In this document: in pieces, positions 10,630-19,310 of the stretch
Layout of the letters: each line of letters begins with the position of its first letter
Position numbering within the stretch: position 1 is the first letter of the stretch
NCBI GenBank assembly: GCA_942492205.1
Contig: CALODT010000001.1
Coordinates: forward strand, 992,001-1,056,000
Origin: UBA1847 sp942492205
GTDB taxonomy: Bacteria > Pseudomonadota > Gammaproteobacteria > Steroidobacterales > Woeseiaceae
DNA: 64,000 nucleotides
Direction: 5' to 3'
Notes under the pieces: model-generated
Told to the model about the DNA's origin: nothing
Databases searched by the model: none
The model's input: only the letters and a program-made list of their open reading frames with translations
Translations under genes and position numbers: made by a program

Positions 10630-11709
10630 ATGAAGCTGCTGGATTTCTTCACGGAGCGCGTTTCCCGCGGTGAGGCAATGGTCCTGGCAACCGTGTACGA
10701 GACGCTCGGATCAACCTACAGCAAGGCCGGCGGACAAATGCTCATCGATGCCGCAGGTAACTTCTGCGGCATGCTGTCCGGCGGTTGCCTCGAGGGCGAC
10801 CTCGTCGAACGCGCCCGCCGTGTCATGGACAGCGGCAGGGCGGAAACAGCGAGCTATGAACTGGCCGCCGATGACGAACTCTGGGGACTGGGTGTCGGCT
10901 GCGACGGCACGATGCGCATACTGTTGCAATCGCTGACGCGTGAGCACGACTACCAGCCGTTTGCTGCCATCGCCGATTCGATCGATCGCGGCACCGCCGC
11001 TGATGTCGCTATCGTCATAAGCGCAGAAAGCCCGTCGATAGGCGTTGGTGCTTCGCTGCTGCTGGCGCCGGATGGCCGACAGCGCTTCTCGATGGCGGAC
11101 GACCTGGCCGATGCGATCGAGCTGAGTTTCACCGCCACTCGACTGGCGGGCTCGGCCGAGTTGCAGGTGGCTGACGGCACATGCACCGTTCTGTTTGCGC
11201 GCATCGAACCCGCCCCGAGACTGCTGGTGCTGGGCGCCGGGCTGGATGCGGAGCCGCTGATTCGAATGGCCTGTGAACTCGGCTGGCGCTGTACCGCGTG
11301 TGACCACCGGCCTGCCTACATTGAAAGCCGCCTGTTGCCAGCAGGTGTTTCGACGGTGTGCTGTCCCGCCGATGACCTGGCACAGCAGCTTGTGCTCGAC
11401 GATTTCGATCTGGCCATTGTCATGAGTCATCATCTCGCCAGCGACCGCGCCTACCTGCGGCAGGTGGCCGCGAGCGGTATTGGTTACGTTGGTTTGCTGG
11501 GACCGGCCGGCCGGCGTGATCGCCTGATGAGCGACCTGGGAACGGATGGTGAAGCGCTGCAGGGGCGCCTGCATGGTCCGGCCGGCATCGACCTTGGCGG
11601 CCGCGGCCCGGCGCCGATTGCCTTGTCGATTATTGCCGAGATGCAGCGATACCTGAGTCAGCGGGACCAGCCGCGCCTAGCCACGCCAGGGCGGCCGCCG
11701 TTTCAATAG
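10630..11709 (+). CDS. xdhC: XdhC/CoxI family molybdenum-enzyme maturation protein
   Basis: The N-terminal XdhC/CoxI domain has the family pattern GSTYSKAGGQML and SGGCLEGDLVERA. The C-terminal Rossmann-like XdhC domain starts at LLVLGAGLDAEPL and continues with YVGLLGPAGRRDRL. XdhC binds and protects sulfurated molybdenum cofactor before insertion into xanthine-dehydrogenase or CO-dehydrogenase-type enzymes. ATG 10630 is preferred over TTG 10627. It converges on the MocA-like gene with a 33-bp tail overlap. No molybdoenzyme subunit lies within the window, so its client must be elsewhere. Confidence 0.9.
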   Translation: MKLLDFFTERVSRGEAMVLATVYETLGSTYSKAGGQMLIDAAGNFCGMLSGGCLEGDLVERARRVMDSGRAETASYELAADDELWGLGVGCDGTMRILLQSLTREHDYQPFAAIADSIDRGTAADVAIVISAESPSIGVGASLLLAPDGRQRFSMADDLADAIELSFTATRLAGSAELQVADGTCTVLFARIEPAPRLLVLGAGLDAEPLIRMACELGWRCTACDHRPAYIESRLLPAGVSTVCCPADDLAQQLVLDDFDLAIVMSHHLASDRAYLRQVAASGIGYVGLLGPAGRRDRLMSDLGTDGEALQGRLHGPAGIDLGGRGPAPIALSIIAEMQRYLSQRDQPRLATPGRPPFQ

Positions 11710-12306
11710 CTCTGCGAGATCGTCGCCGGTATCGATGTCGATTGCCGCGTCTTCGAAACAGACCGTCTTGAGGCGGAACCGCTTGTCCCGGAACAAGAGG
11801 CGTGCCCCTGCGTCGCCGTCCAGGCGGCTGAGGTCCGCAAACGTTTCGCGCGGCATGAGGACTGGCGGCCCTTCGATGTCCGCGTAGCTGGTTGCGACGA
11901 TTTCGTTCGGCGCCCCCGACCACGCGGACATCAGCGCTTCAAGATGCTCAGCCGTGACCAGCGCCTGGTCGGCAAGTAGCAGCAACAAGGCGTCGGTCTC
12001 CGGCGGGCAGGCGCACGCGGCGACAGCGATGCTAGTCCCCAGACCGCCCTCAAATCCCTCGTTAACGACCAGGAATCCGGAATTTGTCTGCATCGCACGG
12101 TAGACCGTAGCTGCATCGTGGCCGAGCACCGTAAGCACATACTCGCCGCAGGCCTCGGCGGCGACCTTCAGGGCTCGCCGGATGAGCGGTGCGCCGTCGA
12201 TAGTGGCAAGCTGTTTGCTTGCGCCGAAGCGCGTTGACTGACCAGCTGCCAGAACGACTGCGAATATCGTTGGATTTGCTTCTGCTGTGTTGGCGGTTGT
12301 TGTCAT
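11677..12306 (-). CDS. mocA: MobA/MocA-like nucleotidyltransferase
   Basis: It is a 209-residue NTP-transferase with the N-terminal nucleotide loop VVLAAGQSTRFGASKQL, the metal-site region LLLLADQALV and a C-terminal INTGDD-like signature (DIDTGDDLAELL). MocA attaches CMP to molybdopterin to give the cytidine dinucleotide cofactor of xanthine-dehydrogenase-family enzymes. Lying tail to tail with xdhC supports that role over guanine-specific MobA. The ATG at 12306 is chosen because family members begin shortly before the nucleotide loop; an upstream ATG (12330) would add eight residues. Confidence 0.85.
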   Translation of the reverse strand: MTTTANTAEANPTIFAVVLAAGQSTRFGASKQLATIDGAPLIRRALKVAAEACGEYVLTVLGHDAATVYRAMQTNSGFLVVNEGFEGGLGTSIAVAACACPPETDALLLLLADQALVTAEHLEALMSAWSGAPNEIVATSYADIEGPPVLMPRETFADLSRLDGDAGARLLFRDKRFRLKTVCFEDAAIDIDTGDDLAELLKRRPPWRG

Positions 12307-12449
12307 GGCGGAGCCTGAAAATAGCATCAAGACAAAGGCACTGTCATGGTTTCCCGGTCTGTGGAAATTCTGTGAAGTAGTAGTTCTACGAAGTGCGGTA
12401 GCGCGCGACTGTCGATACGCTACATGTGCAGAGTTGCATGGAGACGATC

Positions 12450-13364
12450 ATGACAAAACCGATCCTTTGTATCGTCGAACTCGACAACGACCCGCAGCAC
12501 GTCGTTGCGCGGGCGAGCTGGCTTGCCAAGTTGTTTGGTAGCGATCTTGAGCTGGTCTTGAGCGAACCGGTGACGAACTATCTTGGTGATAGTTTCGTTT
12601 ATCTCATGGAAACGCAATTGCTTGCGGAATCGGTCAGGGCCGAGCAAGAAGCTCTGCTCGAGCGCCTGGCGACGTCAGCCGAGGAGCAGGGCATCAAGGT
12701 CACGGCGAGTCTCTCCAACGAGCGACCCGAGGCTGACATGATCGTGGCGAAGGCGGCGGCCTGCGACGCTTACTTCGTGGTCAAGGGCACGCACTATCAC
12801 ACGCCGCTGGAGCGCGCGACGCTTGCACACACGGACTGGCAGCTGATCCGGAAACTGCCGCAGCCGCTCTGGTTCGTGAAGGGCAAGGAATGGCATGACT
12901 CACCGCGCGTGGTAGCAGCGGTTGATCCGGTGCACAGCCATGACAAGGACGCCAGCCTGGATCGGGAGATTATCAGCAGCGCCAAAAAGATTGCTGAAAA
13001 GTGCGGCGGCAAACTGATGCTATTCCACAGTTACCAGCGACTCGAGGAGATTGGCTCGAAGGTTACCTGGCGGATCAAGCCGGAAAAGTTTGCGGTTGAC
13101 AAGCTGGATGAGAAGATACGCGCCGAGCACCGTGAAGCGCTGGATGCCCTCGCTGCAGAGTTCAGTATTGACGCAGAGGCCGTGCATCAGCTGCCGGGTA
13201 GAACGCACGAACTGCTGCCGACGTTCGCGCGCGCCAACGGCATTGACCTGGTCGTCATGGGTGCTCTCGCGCGCTCCGGACTGCAGCAGCGCATCGTGGG
13301 TAGCACGGCTGCGAAGACGCTTGACCATCTACAGTGCGACGTTCTGGTCGTGCACGCCGGATAA
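12450..13364 (+). CDS. uspE: Tandem universal stress protein (UspE-like)
   Basis: It has 304 residues with two Usp domains (about 1-145 and 155-304), close to the length of E. coli UspE. The second domain has the GALARSGLQQRIVGSTAAKTL segment that matches the ATP-binding G-2x-G-9x-G(S/T) pattern. The start at 12450 has GGAGACG just upstream. Such proteins act in the cytoplasm in starvation, redox or anaerobic stress. It is a single-gene unit, with genes on the other strand on both sides. Confidence 0.9.
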   Translation: MTKPILCIVELDNDPQHVVARASWLAKLFGSDLELVLSEPVTNYLGDSFVYLMETQLLAESVRAEQEALLERLATSAEEQGIKVTASLSNERPEADMIVAKAAACDAYFVVKGTHYHTPLERATLAHTDWQLIRKLPQPLWFVKGKEWHDSPRVVAAVDPVHSHDKDASLDREIISSAKKIAEKCGGKLMLFHSYQRLEEIGSKVTWRIKPEKFAVDKLDEKIRAEHREALDALAAEFSIDAEAVHQLPGRTHELLPTFARANGIDLVVMGALARSGLQQRIVGSTAAKTLDHLQCDVLVVHAG

Positions 13365-13419
13365 GGCTCTCAGCTGGCTGCTACGCTAGAAAGCGATTGT
13401 GCCCGGTGCCGGGGCCGGG

Positions 13420-15030
13420 TTAACCGTAGATGCGCTTCATGAGGGGCGCCATCTTGCGCGGGCCCACCATGCTCATCGTTGTCAGCATGCCGGCCATCAT
13501 CGCGCCGGTGACGCCGCAGGTGAGGGTGTCCTGACCTGTTAGCCAGAGCCCCGGGATTTTCGTCTGCGGTCGCAGCCATTCCTGCTGCATGCGCTCGGCC
13601 GTATGCGCGAGGCCATACAGTTCGCCCTGACGGTAGCCGCCGAACCAGTTGGTCGAAAGTGGCGTAGAGACCTCGTAGTAGTCAACTCTGCCGCGAAGTT
13701 CGGGCATCTTTTCGTACAGATGTTCCATCAGGCGTTCGCCGAGTCGAGTCTTGAACGCTTCGTAGTCATCGCCGCGCTTGCCCCAGGTGGTTGCCTGCCA
13801 CTTTGCGAACCACTTGTAAGGTGCAGGCGCGACAATCTCGATTGTTGACGTGCCCGGATGCCGGTTGAGGTAGTCCGGATCCTTGGCTGAAGGAAACGAA
13901 ATATAGACGACAGGGAAGGGCGCGTCCGGATCGGCCATAAACGCCTCAACCGCCGCGTCGTAATCCGCGCCCGGGTAGATCCAGAAGTTGGTCTTCGGCA
14001 GGCCGAGCTCCTCGGCCGTGCCTTTCAGGCCAATGTAAACGCCGAGATGTGCAAAGCTCGGCTGTACCGTACCGAGTTTCGAGCTGTAGCCGCTGTTCTC
14101 GACGACGTCGGCGGCAAGCAGATGCCTGAAGGTGTTATCGACGCCGGCCGCTGAAATGACGCAGGCGCAGTCGATGCAATGGCCGTCCTTCATGCGAACG
14201 CCCTGGACTTTGCCATTCTCGACGCGGATTTCGGTGACCTCCGCGTAGGTGAATACCTCGCCGCCGGCTTTCTGAATCTTCGGGATGATGCTGTCGGCGA
14301 TTTTCCAGGCGCCGCCTACCGGGTAGTAGCCGCCGTAGAGGTAGTGACGCGCGATCATGGCGTGCACCATGAAGGTGGACTGCTTTGGCGGCAGGCCCAT
14401 GTCGCCCCACTGGCCGCACAGCACCGCGATCAGCTCCTGGTCGTCCGTCAACCGGCTAAGTACGTCGTAGGTTTTCTCGAAGAAAATCGATGGTGTTTTC
14501 CATTTCAGATAGGGGCGCGCCAGCGCCTGTTGCCAGGGCTTGAGCGCACGACCCATGCCAAACGCCGATAGCGCGCTGCCGGTGCTGCTCAGCAATTCGA
14601 GATAATCATCGATTGCCTGTTGTTCGTTGGGAAATTGCCTCAGCAGGTTGTCACGAAACGCCTGCTTGCCCGCCATGGCGTTGAAGACCTTGTCGCCGAC
14701 GTAGAAGCGGTCGTACTCGGCGTCCATCGGCGCCCATTCGAGATTTCCGGATGACAGGAAGTCGAACATGCGACGCGTCTGCGTTGGCGCTCCGACATCA
14801 CCGATGTAGTGCACGCCAACATCCCACTCGTAGCCATTGCGCTCGTAGGAGTGGGTATAACCACCCGCGGTGTAATGCTGTTCGAGTACACAGACCTTCC
14901 TGCCGAGCTCGCTGAGCAGGGCCGCCGTCGTCAGTCCGCCCATGCCCGAGCCGATAATGACGGCGTCGTAGTCGCTTGCCAGTCGATTCGGCCGGTAGCG
15001 GCGGCCGATACGCAGGGTGCTGGGTTTCAT
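13420..15030 (-). CDS. Phytoene-desaturase/RetSat-like FAD oxidoreductase
   Basis: The 536-residue protein has the FAD dinucleotide-binding motif near residues 24-40 (AVIIGSGMGGLTTAALL) followed by LEQHYTAGGYTHSYER. It ends with the GLWLTGQDTLTCGVTGAMMAG element typical of CrtI/RetSat proteins. Bacterial members act on carotenoid-like or other polyunsaturated substrates, and the exact reaction cannot be assigned. It lies 13 bp downstream of the amidohydrolase gene and is read in the same direction, so co-transcription is likely. Confidence 0.8.
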   Translation of the reverse strand: MKPSTLRIGRRYRPNRLASDYDAVIIGSGMGGLTTAALLSELGRKVCVLEQHYTAGGYTHSYERNGYEWDVGVHYIGDVGAPTQTRRMFDFLSSGNLEWAPMDAEYDRFYVGDKVFNAMAGKQAFRDNLLRQFPNEQQAIDDYLELLSSTGSALSAFGMGRALKPWQQALARPYLKWKTPSIFFEKTYDVLSRLTDDQELIAVLCGQWGDMGLPPKQSTFMVHAMIARHYLYGGYYPVGGAWKIADSIIPKIQKAGGEVFTYAEVTEIRVENGKVQGVRMKDGHCIDCACVISAAGVDNTFRHLLAADVVENSGYSSKLGTVQPSFAHLGVYIGLKGTAEELGLPKTNFWIYPGADYDAAVEAFMADPDAPFPVVYISFPSAKDPDYLNRHPGTSTIEIVAPAPYKWFAKWQATTWGKRGDDYEAFKTRLGERLMEHLYEKMPELRGRVDYYEVSTPLSTNWFGGYRQGELYGLAHTAERMQQEWLRPQTKIPGLWLTGQDTLTCGVTGAMMAGMLTTMSMVGPRKMAPLMKRIYG

Positions 15031-15043
15031 CGCCACGGGCGCG

Positions 15044-16336
15044 TCAGTGCTTGTAGACTTTGCCGCCCTTCATGACGAAGTCGACGTCGAGCAACTCTTC
15101 GATATCCTCAAGAGGAGAGCGATCGACGGCAATAATGTCCGCGTACTTGCCGTTCTCGACGGTGCCGACTGAGTCCGACATGTCGATCAGGTCGGCCGCA
15201 TTGATCGTGGCAGAGACAATGACGTCCATCTCCGACATGCCGGCCTCGACCATCAGCACGGCCTCTTCGGCATTGGTGCCGTGCCGCGAGATACCGCTGT
15301 CGGTGCCGTAGGCAATGTTGACACCGGCTTTGTGTGCTTTCTCGAAATTGCCGGCCATGTCCTTGCCGACGCGAACGGCTTTCGCCTTCACCGCCTCACT
15401 CATGAAGTCGCTTTCAACCGCCATCGCAGCGACGGTCTTTCCGGCCAGCAGTGTCGGCACCAGGTAGGCGCCCGTTTCCTTGAACAGCTTGATGGCGCGT
15501 GGCCCGGTATACGTGCCATGTTCGATACTGGCGACGCCGGCCTGCAGCGCGGCAATAATGCCGTCTTCCTCATGCGCGTGCGACGCCACCTTGCGTCCCA
15601 TGCGAGCGGCGGCCTGCACCACTTCTCGAAGTTCGTCCATCTCCATCTGCTGGCCGGTTCCGGTGGCGCGGTCGGTCATGACGCCGCCAGTCGAGGTGAT
15701 TTTCACCAGGTCGGCACCGTACTTGATTGCGTTGCGCGCGGCGCGCCGGCAATCGTAGGGGCCATCGCAGACGTTGTCCGACGTGTAAATCTCCATCAGG
15801 TCCGGGCTGACACCGCTGATGTCGGCGTGTCCGCCGGTGATGCCGACGCCACCCGCTGCAATGATCCTCGGCCCGTCCAGCCAGCCATTGTTGATCGCGT
15901 CACGCATTGCGTACATTTCCTGCGCCGAGGAGCCAACATCGCGGACGGTCGTAAATCCGGCTTTCAGCGTATTCATCGCGTAGTACAGGCTGCGCATCTG
16001 CATCAACTGGGTAGACATTTTCAATGCATCGCGGTCGTTTTCAGGGCCCAGTTCGCCCTGCAGGTGAACGTGCATATCCATCAGTCCCGGTAGCACGAAC
16101 TTGTCGCGAAGGTCGATGATCTCAACGTCGCCGTCAAAGCTGTCGGCACCGGCAAAACCGGCCCTTACGTCGATAATCCGATCGTCCTCGATAACAATGC
16201 TCTGTTCGCGCAGCGGCCGCTCACCGGGAACGGCGAGCAGTTCACCGGCATAAATAACCGTCACAGAGTCGGCCGACCATGCGGTGGGCACAAAGAAAAC
16301 CATCACGGCCGAGAGGCCGAGCATCAGGCGGGGCAT
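15044..16336 (-). CDS. Exported metal-dependent amidohydrolase
   Basis: It has a signal peptide (cleavage expected after PTAWSA) and a TIM-barrel amidohydrolase domain. The metal ligands are visible in order: DMHVHL, the KITSTGG segment with the bridging lysine, HAHEEDG, SIEHGTY and YGTDSG. Members close to this pattern include imidazolonepropionase-like and Xaa-Pro dipeptidase-like amidohydrolases. The substrate is unknown. It is followed by the RetSat-like gene and preceded by a diheme cytochrome on the same strand, with 10-14 bp gaps. Confidence 0.85.
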   Translation of the reverse strand: MPRLMLGLSAVMVFFVPTAWSADSVTVIYAGELLAVPGERPLREQSIVIEDDRIIDVRAGFAGADSFDGDVEIIDLRDKFVLPGLMDMHVHLQGELGPENDRDALKMSTQLMQMRSLYYAMNTLKAGFTTVRDVGSSAQEMYAMRDAINNGWLDGPRIIAAGGVGITGGHADISGVSPDLMEIYTSDNVCDGPYDCRRAARNAIKYGADLVKITSTGGVMTDRATGTGQQMEMDELREVVQAAARMGRKVASHAHEEDGIIAALQAGVASIEHGTYTGPRAIKLFKETGAYLVPTLLAGKTVAAMAVESDFMSEAVKAKAVRVGKDMAGNFEKAHKAGVNIAYGTDSGISRHGTNAEEAVLMVEAGMSEMDVIVSATINAADLIDMSDSVGTVENGKYADIIAVDRSPLEDIEELLDVDFVMKGGKVYKH

Positions 16337-16346
16337 TAAACGACTC

Positions 16347-17006
16347 CTAGTAGCTGGCGTAGTAGTTAACCAGGGCTTCGATACCGTCGGAGTCTACCTG
16401 TTTGAGCTTTTCAGCCATAGCGTCCAGCAGGTTCTTGCGGCGGCCGTCCTTGTAGGACTTCAGCGCGTATCGCAGGTACACGCCGCGCTGACCGTGCAAG
16501 GGGATACCGAGGGCGTCAGCGACAGCCGGGTCGTCGGGGCTTAAATGGCACTTGCCGCAATGCTCGTCGTGGATTTTCTTGCCTTTGGCAGCAAGCGCGC
16601 TGTCGTAGGGCTCGTTTGACGGTCCGCGGCGCTGGCCAGCATAGTGCTCAGCCAGGTCGGCGATGCGCTCGTCGCTGGTGTGCAGCACCGTCTCGCACAT
16701 GAGCGGCTCGTAACGGCACTGGCGCGCGCCGTCGCGGTAGGCATAGATGGCCTCCTCGATATGCGTCGCCGGCATACCGGCAATGACAGGCGCATCGAGG
16801 TTTTCGCGTGCCAGGCCGTCAACCCCGTGACAGTCCGCGCAGCCGCTGGTCAGAGCTGCCGCCGAAACGTCAGCCGCCGAAGGTGATTCGTCCGCCAGGC
16901 TCGGGGCCGACAATGCGACAAGCAACATCCCGACCAGCGCCGAGAGGCCGGTCCAGCGTCGGACTGAAGTGGAAGTGTTTGATTTAAAAAGGGCTTGGTG
17001 TCGCAT
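16347..17006 (-). CDS. Periplasmic diheme cytochrome c (c4-like)
   Basis: The 219-residue precursor has an N-terminal signal (about 1-38) and two class-I cytochrome domains with CADCH and CGKCH. Between the sites is a pair of extra cysteines (DGARQC and PLMC). The same arrangement occurs in the diheme protein at 31680-32291, so the two are paralogues. c4-type proteins shuttle electrons in the periplasm. It is the first gene of a minus-strand run with the amidohydrolase and the RetSat-like gene, divergent from hypC. Confidence 0.85.
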   Translation of the reverse strand: MRHQALFKSNTSTSVRRWTGLSALVGMLLVALSAPSLADESPSAADVSAAALTSGCADCHGVDGLARENLDAPVIAGMPATHIEEAIYAYRDGARQCRYEPLMCETVLHTSDERIADLAEHYAGQRRGPSNEPYDSALAAKGKKIHDEHCGKCHLSPDDPAVADALGIPLHGQRGVYLRYALKSYKDGRRKNLLDAMAEKLKQVDSDGIEALVNYYASY

Positions 17007-17055
17007 GTCGTCCTCTCCCGGCTCTTAGTAAGCGTAATTACCTACGCGTTCGCTG

Positions 17056-17079
17056 TATCCCACGCTCCCACCTGGGATA
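17056..17079. promoter_or_regulatory. Perfect 7-bp inverted repeat in the cytochrome/hypC divergent region
   Basis: TATCCCA and TGGGATA flank a 10-bp spacer that contains another TCCCA. It lies about 50 bp before hypC and about 50 bp from the divergent diheme cytochrome start. The size and place suit a dimeric regulator site, but no protein can be named. Confidence 0.35.
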
Positions 17080-17128
17080 GTTACTTAGTATATTAGCCCC
17101 AAGTCATATGCAATGTCGGAGTACACCT

Positions 17129-17356
17129 ATGTGCCTGGCTGTACCGATGAAAATAACAAGAATTGACGGCTTCCAATGCACCTGCGAAGCCCGCGGAATA
17201 GAGCGAGAAGTCAGCCTGTTCATGCTGCAGGACGAGACGCTCGAGCCCGGCGACCACATCCTGGTGCACGTCGGCTATGCGATTCAGAAAGTCTCAGAAC
17301 AGGACGCAGCCGATTCCTGGGCGCTGTTCGACGAAATACTCGCAGCCGAGGCTTGA
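17129..17356 (+). CDS. hypC: Hydrogenase maturation chaperone HypC
   Basis: The 75-residue protein starts MCLAVPMKI; the second residue cysteine is the one that binds HypD and the iron centre. An upstream ATG (17108) in the same frame would bury that cysteine, so 17129 is the functional start, with GGAG upstream. HypC carries the Fe(CN)2CO unit with HypD to the large-subunit precursor of [NiFe]-hydrogenase. It heads the hypCBDFE operon and is followed by hypB after 31 bp. Confidence 0.95.
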   Translation: MCLAVPMKITRIDGFQCTCEARGIEREVSLFMLQDETLEPGDHILVHVGYAIQKVSEQDAADSWALFDEILAAEA

Positions 17357-17387
17357 GGTTGCAGCACGTTTTCACGAGGATAATTCG

Positions 17388-18170
17388 ATGTGTGACACCT
17401 GCGGTTGTAACGTAACACCTGGTAACGAACATCTCGTGGCGGCAGGGGGTCACCTTGCCACGACCTCGCAGGGCCATGAATCGGTCGAGGTTCTGAAGGG
17501 ACTGCTGGACGCCAACGATCACCAGGCGTCGCACAATCGCGAGCACTTCGCGCGTCACGATGTTCTCGCGGTCAACCTCATGTCGTCGCCGGGTGCCGGC
17601 AAAACGGCGTTGCTCGAGGCAACAATTGAGGCGCTGGGCGACACGCTCAGCATCGCGGTCATCGAGGGGGACCTCGAAACGGAAAATGACGCCGAGCGTA
17701 TTCGCGAGAAAGGCGTCCCCGCCGTACAGATCAGCACCGGCAGCGCCTGTCACCTGGATGCCCACATGGTGCACACAGCCCTGCACGAGCTGGCGCTGGA
17801 CGACATCGACATCGTGTTCATCGAGAATGTCGGCAACCTGGTTTGCCCGGCGAGCTTCGATCTTGGACAACACCTGAACGTCACCTTGTTGTCCACGCCG
17901 GAGGGCCAGGACAAGCCTGCCAAGTACCCGGTCATGTTTCGAGCCGCCGACCTGGTGGTGATCAGCAAGGCGGACCTGCTGCAGGTACTGGATGATTTCG
18001 ATCCGGCGTACGCAACGACCTGCCTGCGCCAGCTTGCCAGCCAGGCCCCGGTGCTCGAAGTGTCAGCACGGAGCGGCAGCGGTATCGACCGATGGCTTTC
18101 GTGGTTGACCGATGAACTTGCCGGTATTCGCTCGGCGCCGGCACAAAAGATCGGCGGAGAACTTGCGTGA
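17388..18170 (+). CDS. hypB: Hydrogenase nickel-incorporation GTPase HypB
   Basis: It starts at MCDTCGCN, an N-terminal nickel-binding cysteine cluster, with CGAGGA just before. The P-loop is SSPGAGKTALL, and the SIMIBI-class GTPase motifs continue with EGDLET, ENVGNLVCP and SKADLL. Length (260 residues) is typical. HypB delivers nickel to the hydrogenase large subunit, normally together with HypA. No hypA is seen in the window. It overlaps hypD by four bases. Confidence 0.95.
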   Translation: MCDTCGCNVTPGNEHLVAAGGHLATTSQGHESVEVLKGLLDANDHQASHNREHFARHDVLAVNLMSSPGAGKTALLEATIEALGDTLSIAVIEGDLETENDAERIREKGVPAVQISTGSACHLDAHMVHTALHELALDDIDIVFIENVGNLVCPASFDLGQHLNVTLLSTPEGQDKPAKYPVMFRAADLVVISKADLLQVLDDFDPAYATTCLRQLASQAPVLEVSARSGSGIDRWLSWLTDELAGIRSAPAQKIGGELA

Positions 18171-19294
18171 ACCGCGACGCCTCGGAGCGCCTGCGCGCAC
18201 TGAAGGCGCTTCCCCAGGAGCGCCGTGTGCGCATCATGAATGTCTGCGGCGGTCACGAGCGCTCGATTTCGATGGCCGGGCTGCGCAGCGTGCTGCCCGA
18301 CAATGTCGAGCTGGTACCCGGTCCCGGCTGCCCGGTGTGTATCTGTCCCGAGGAGGATGTCTACGAGGCGATTCAGCTGGCGCTGCACGAGGACATAACG
18401 CTGGTCGCGTTCGGCGACATGCTGCGCGTTCCGGTCAACGCGCCAAAACGTGAGCCGCGTTCGCTGGAACAGGCCAAAGCCGCCGGTGCCGACATCCGAC
18501 CGATTGCGTCGCCGATCGACGCGGTGCGTATTGCCGATGCCGATCCGTCGCGGCTGGTGGTGTTCTTCGCGGCCGGTTTTGAAACGACGACGGCGCCGGT
18601 CGCCGCAATGCTCGCGGAAGGGGCACCTGAGAACCTGCTGGTTTTGCTGTCGGGTCGCCTGACCTGGCCGGCGGTTGCAATGCTGCTGGAGTCGGGCACG
18701 CCGGGTTTCGACGCGCTGATTGCGCCCGGGCACGTTTCCACGGTGATGGGCCCGGAAGAGTGGGAGTTTGTCGTGGACAAGCACGACATACCCGCCGCGG
18801 TCGCCGGTTTCACGCCCGAGTCATTGCTGGCGGCGATGTACTCCGTGTTGCGTCAGCTCAAGGACAACCGGCACTTCCTCGACAACTGCTATCCGCAGGT
18901 GGTGCGTCCAGGTGGCAACCGCGAAGCGCGTCGGCAGATCGAGCAGGTCATGGACGTCGTGGATGCCAACTGGCGCGGAATCGGCATCATTCCGAAATCG
19001 GGCTTCGCGCTGCGCGATGCGTACGCCGCCCACGATGCCCGCCAGCGCTTCGAGTCGTATGCCGACGAGTCCAGGAAACGGGTCGGCGAAATGCCGCCCG
19101 GCTGTGACTGTGCGAAGGTCGTATTGGGCAAGATATACCCCAACCAGTGCCGACTTTACGGTGCCGCGTGCACGCCGAGAAAGCCGATCGGTCCCTGCAT
19201 GGTGTCTGACGAAGGGGCCTGCCGGATCTGGTGGTCAGCGGGCATGCGCGAGAATGAATGGGAAGGCCGGCAGAAGGGGAGCGCCGTTGGCTGA
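18167..19294 (+). CDS. hypD: Hydrogenase maturation Fe-S protein HypD
   Basis: The 375-residue protein begins with GTG, overlapping the hypB stop. Family motifs are CGGHE, GPGCPVCICP and the C-terminal cysteine cluster around GCDCAKV, NQCRLYGAAC, GPCMVS and EGACRIWW, which ligates a 4Fe-4S cluster. HypD with HypC assembles the Fe(CN)2CO fragment. It is complete and in the expected order between hypB and hypF. Confidence 0.95.
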   Translation: MNRDASERLRALKALPQERRVRIMNVCGGHERSISMAGLRSVLPDNVELVPGPGCPVCICPEEDVYEAIQLALHEDITLVAFGDMLRVPVNAPKREPRSLEQAKAAGADIRPIASPIDAVRIADADPSRLVVFFAAGFETTTAPVAAMLAEGAPENLLVLLSGRLTWPAVAMLLESGTPGFDALIAPGHVSTVMGPEEWEFVVDKHDIPAAVAGFTPESLLAAMYSVLRQLKDNRHFLDNCYPQVVRPGGNREARRQIEQVMDVVDANWRGIGIIPKSGFALRDAYAAHDARQRFESYADESRKRVGEMPPGCDCAKVVLGKIYPNQCRLYGAACTPRKPIGPCMVSDEGACRIWWSAGMRENEWEGRQKGSAVG

Positions 19295-19310
19295 TGTGGC
19301 GGGGCGACTC

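Noticed and set aside
17750..18784. A 344-codon minus-strand frame across hypB and hypD
   Set aside because: It is antisense to two well-supported genes and is unusually rich in Arg and Gln.
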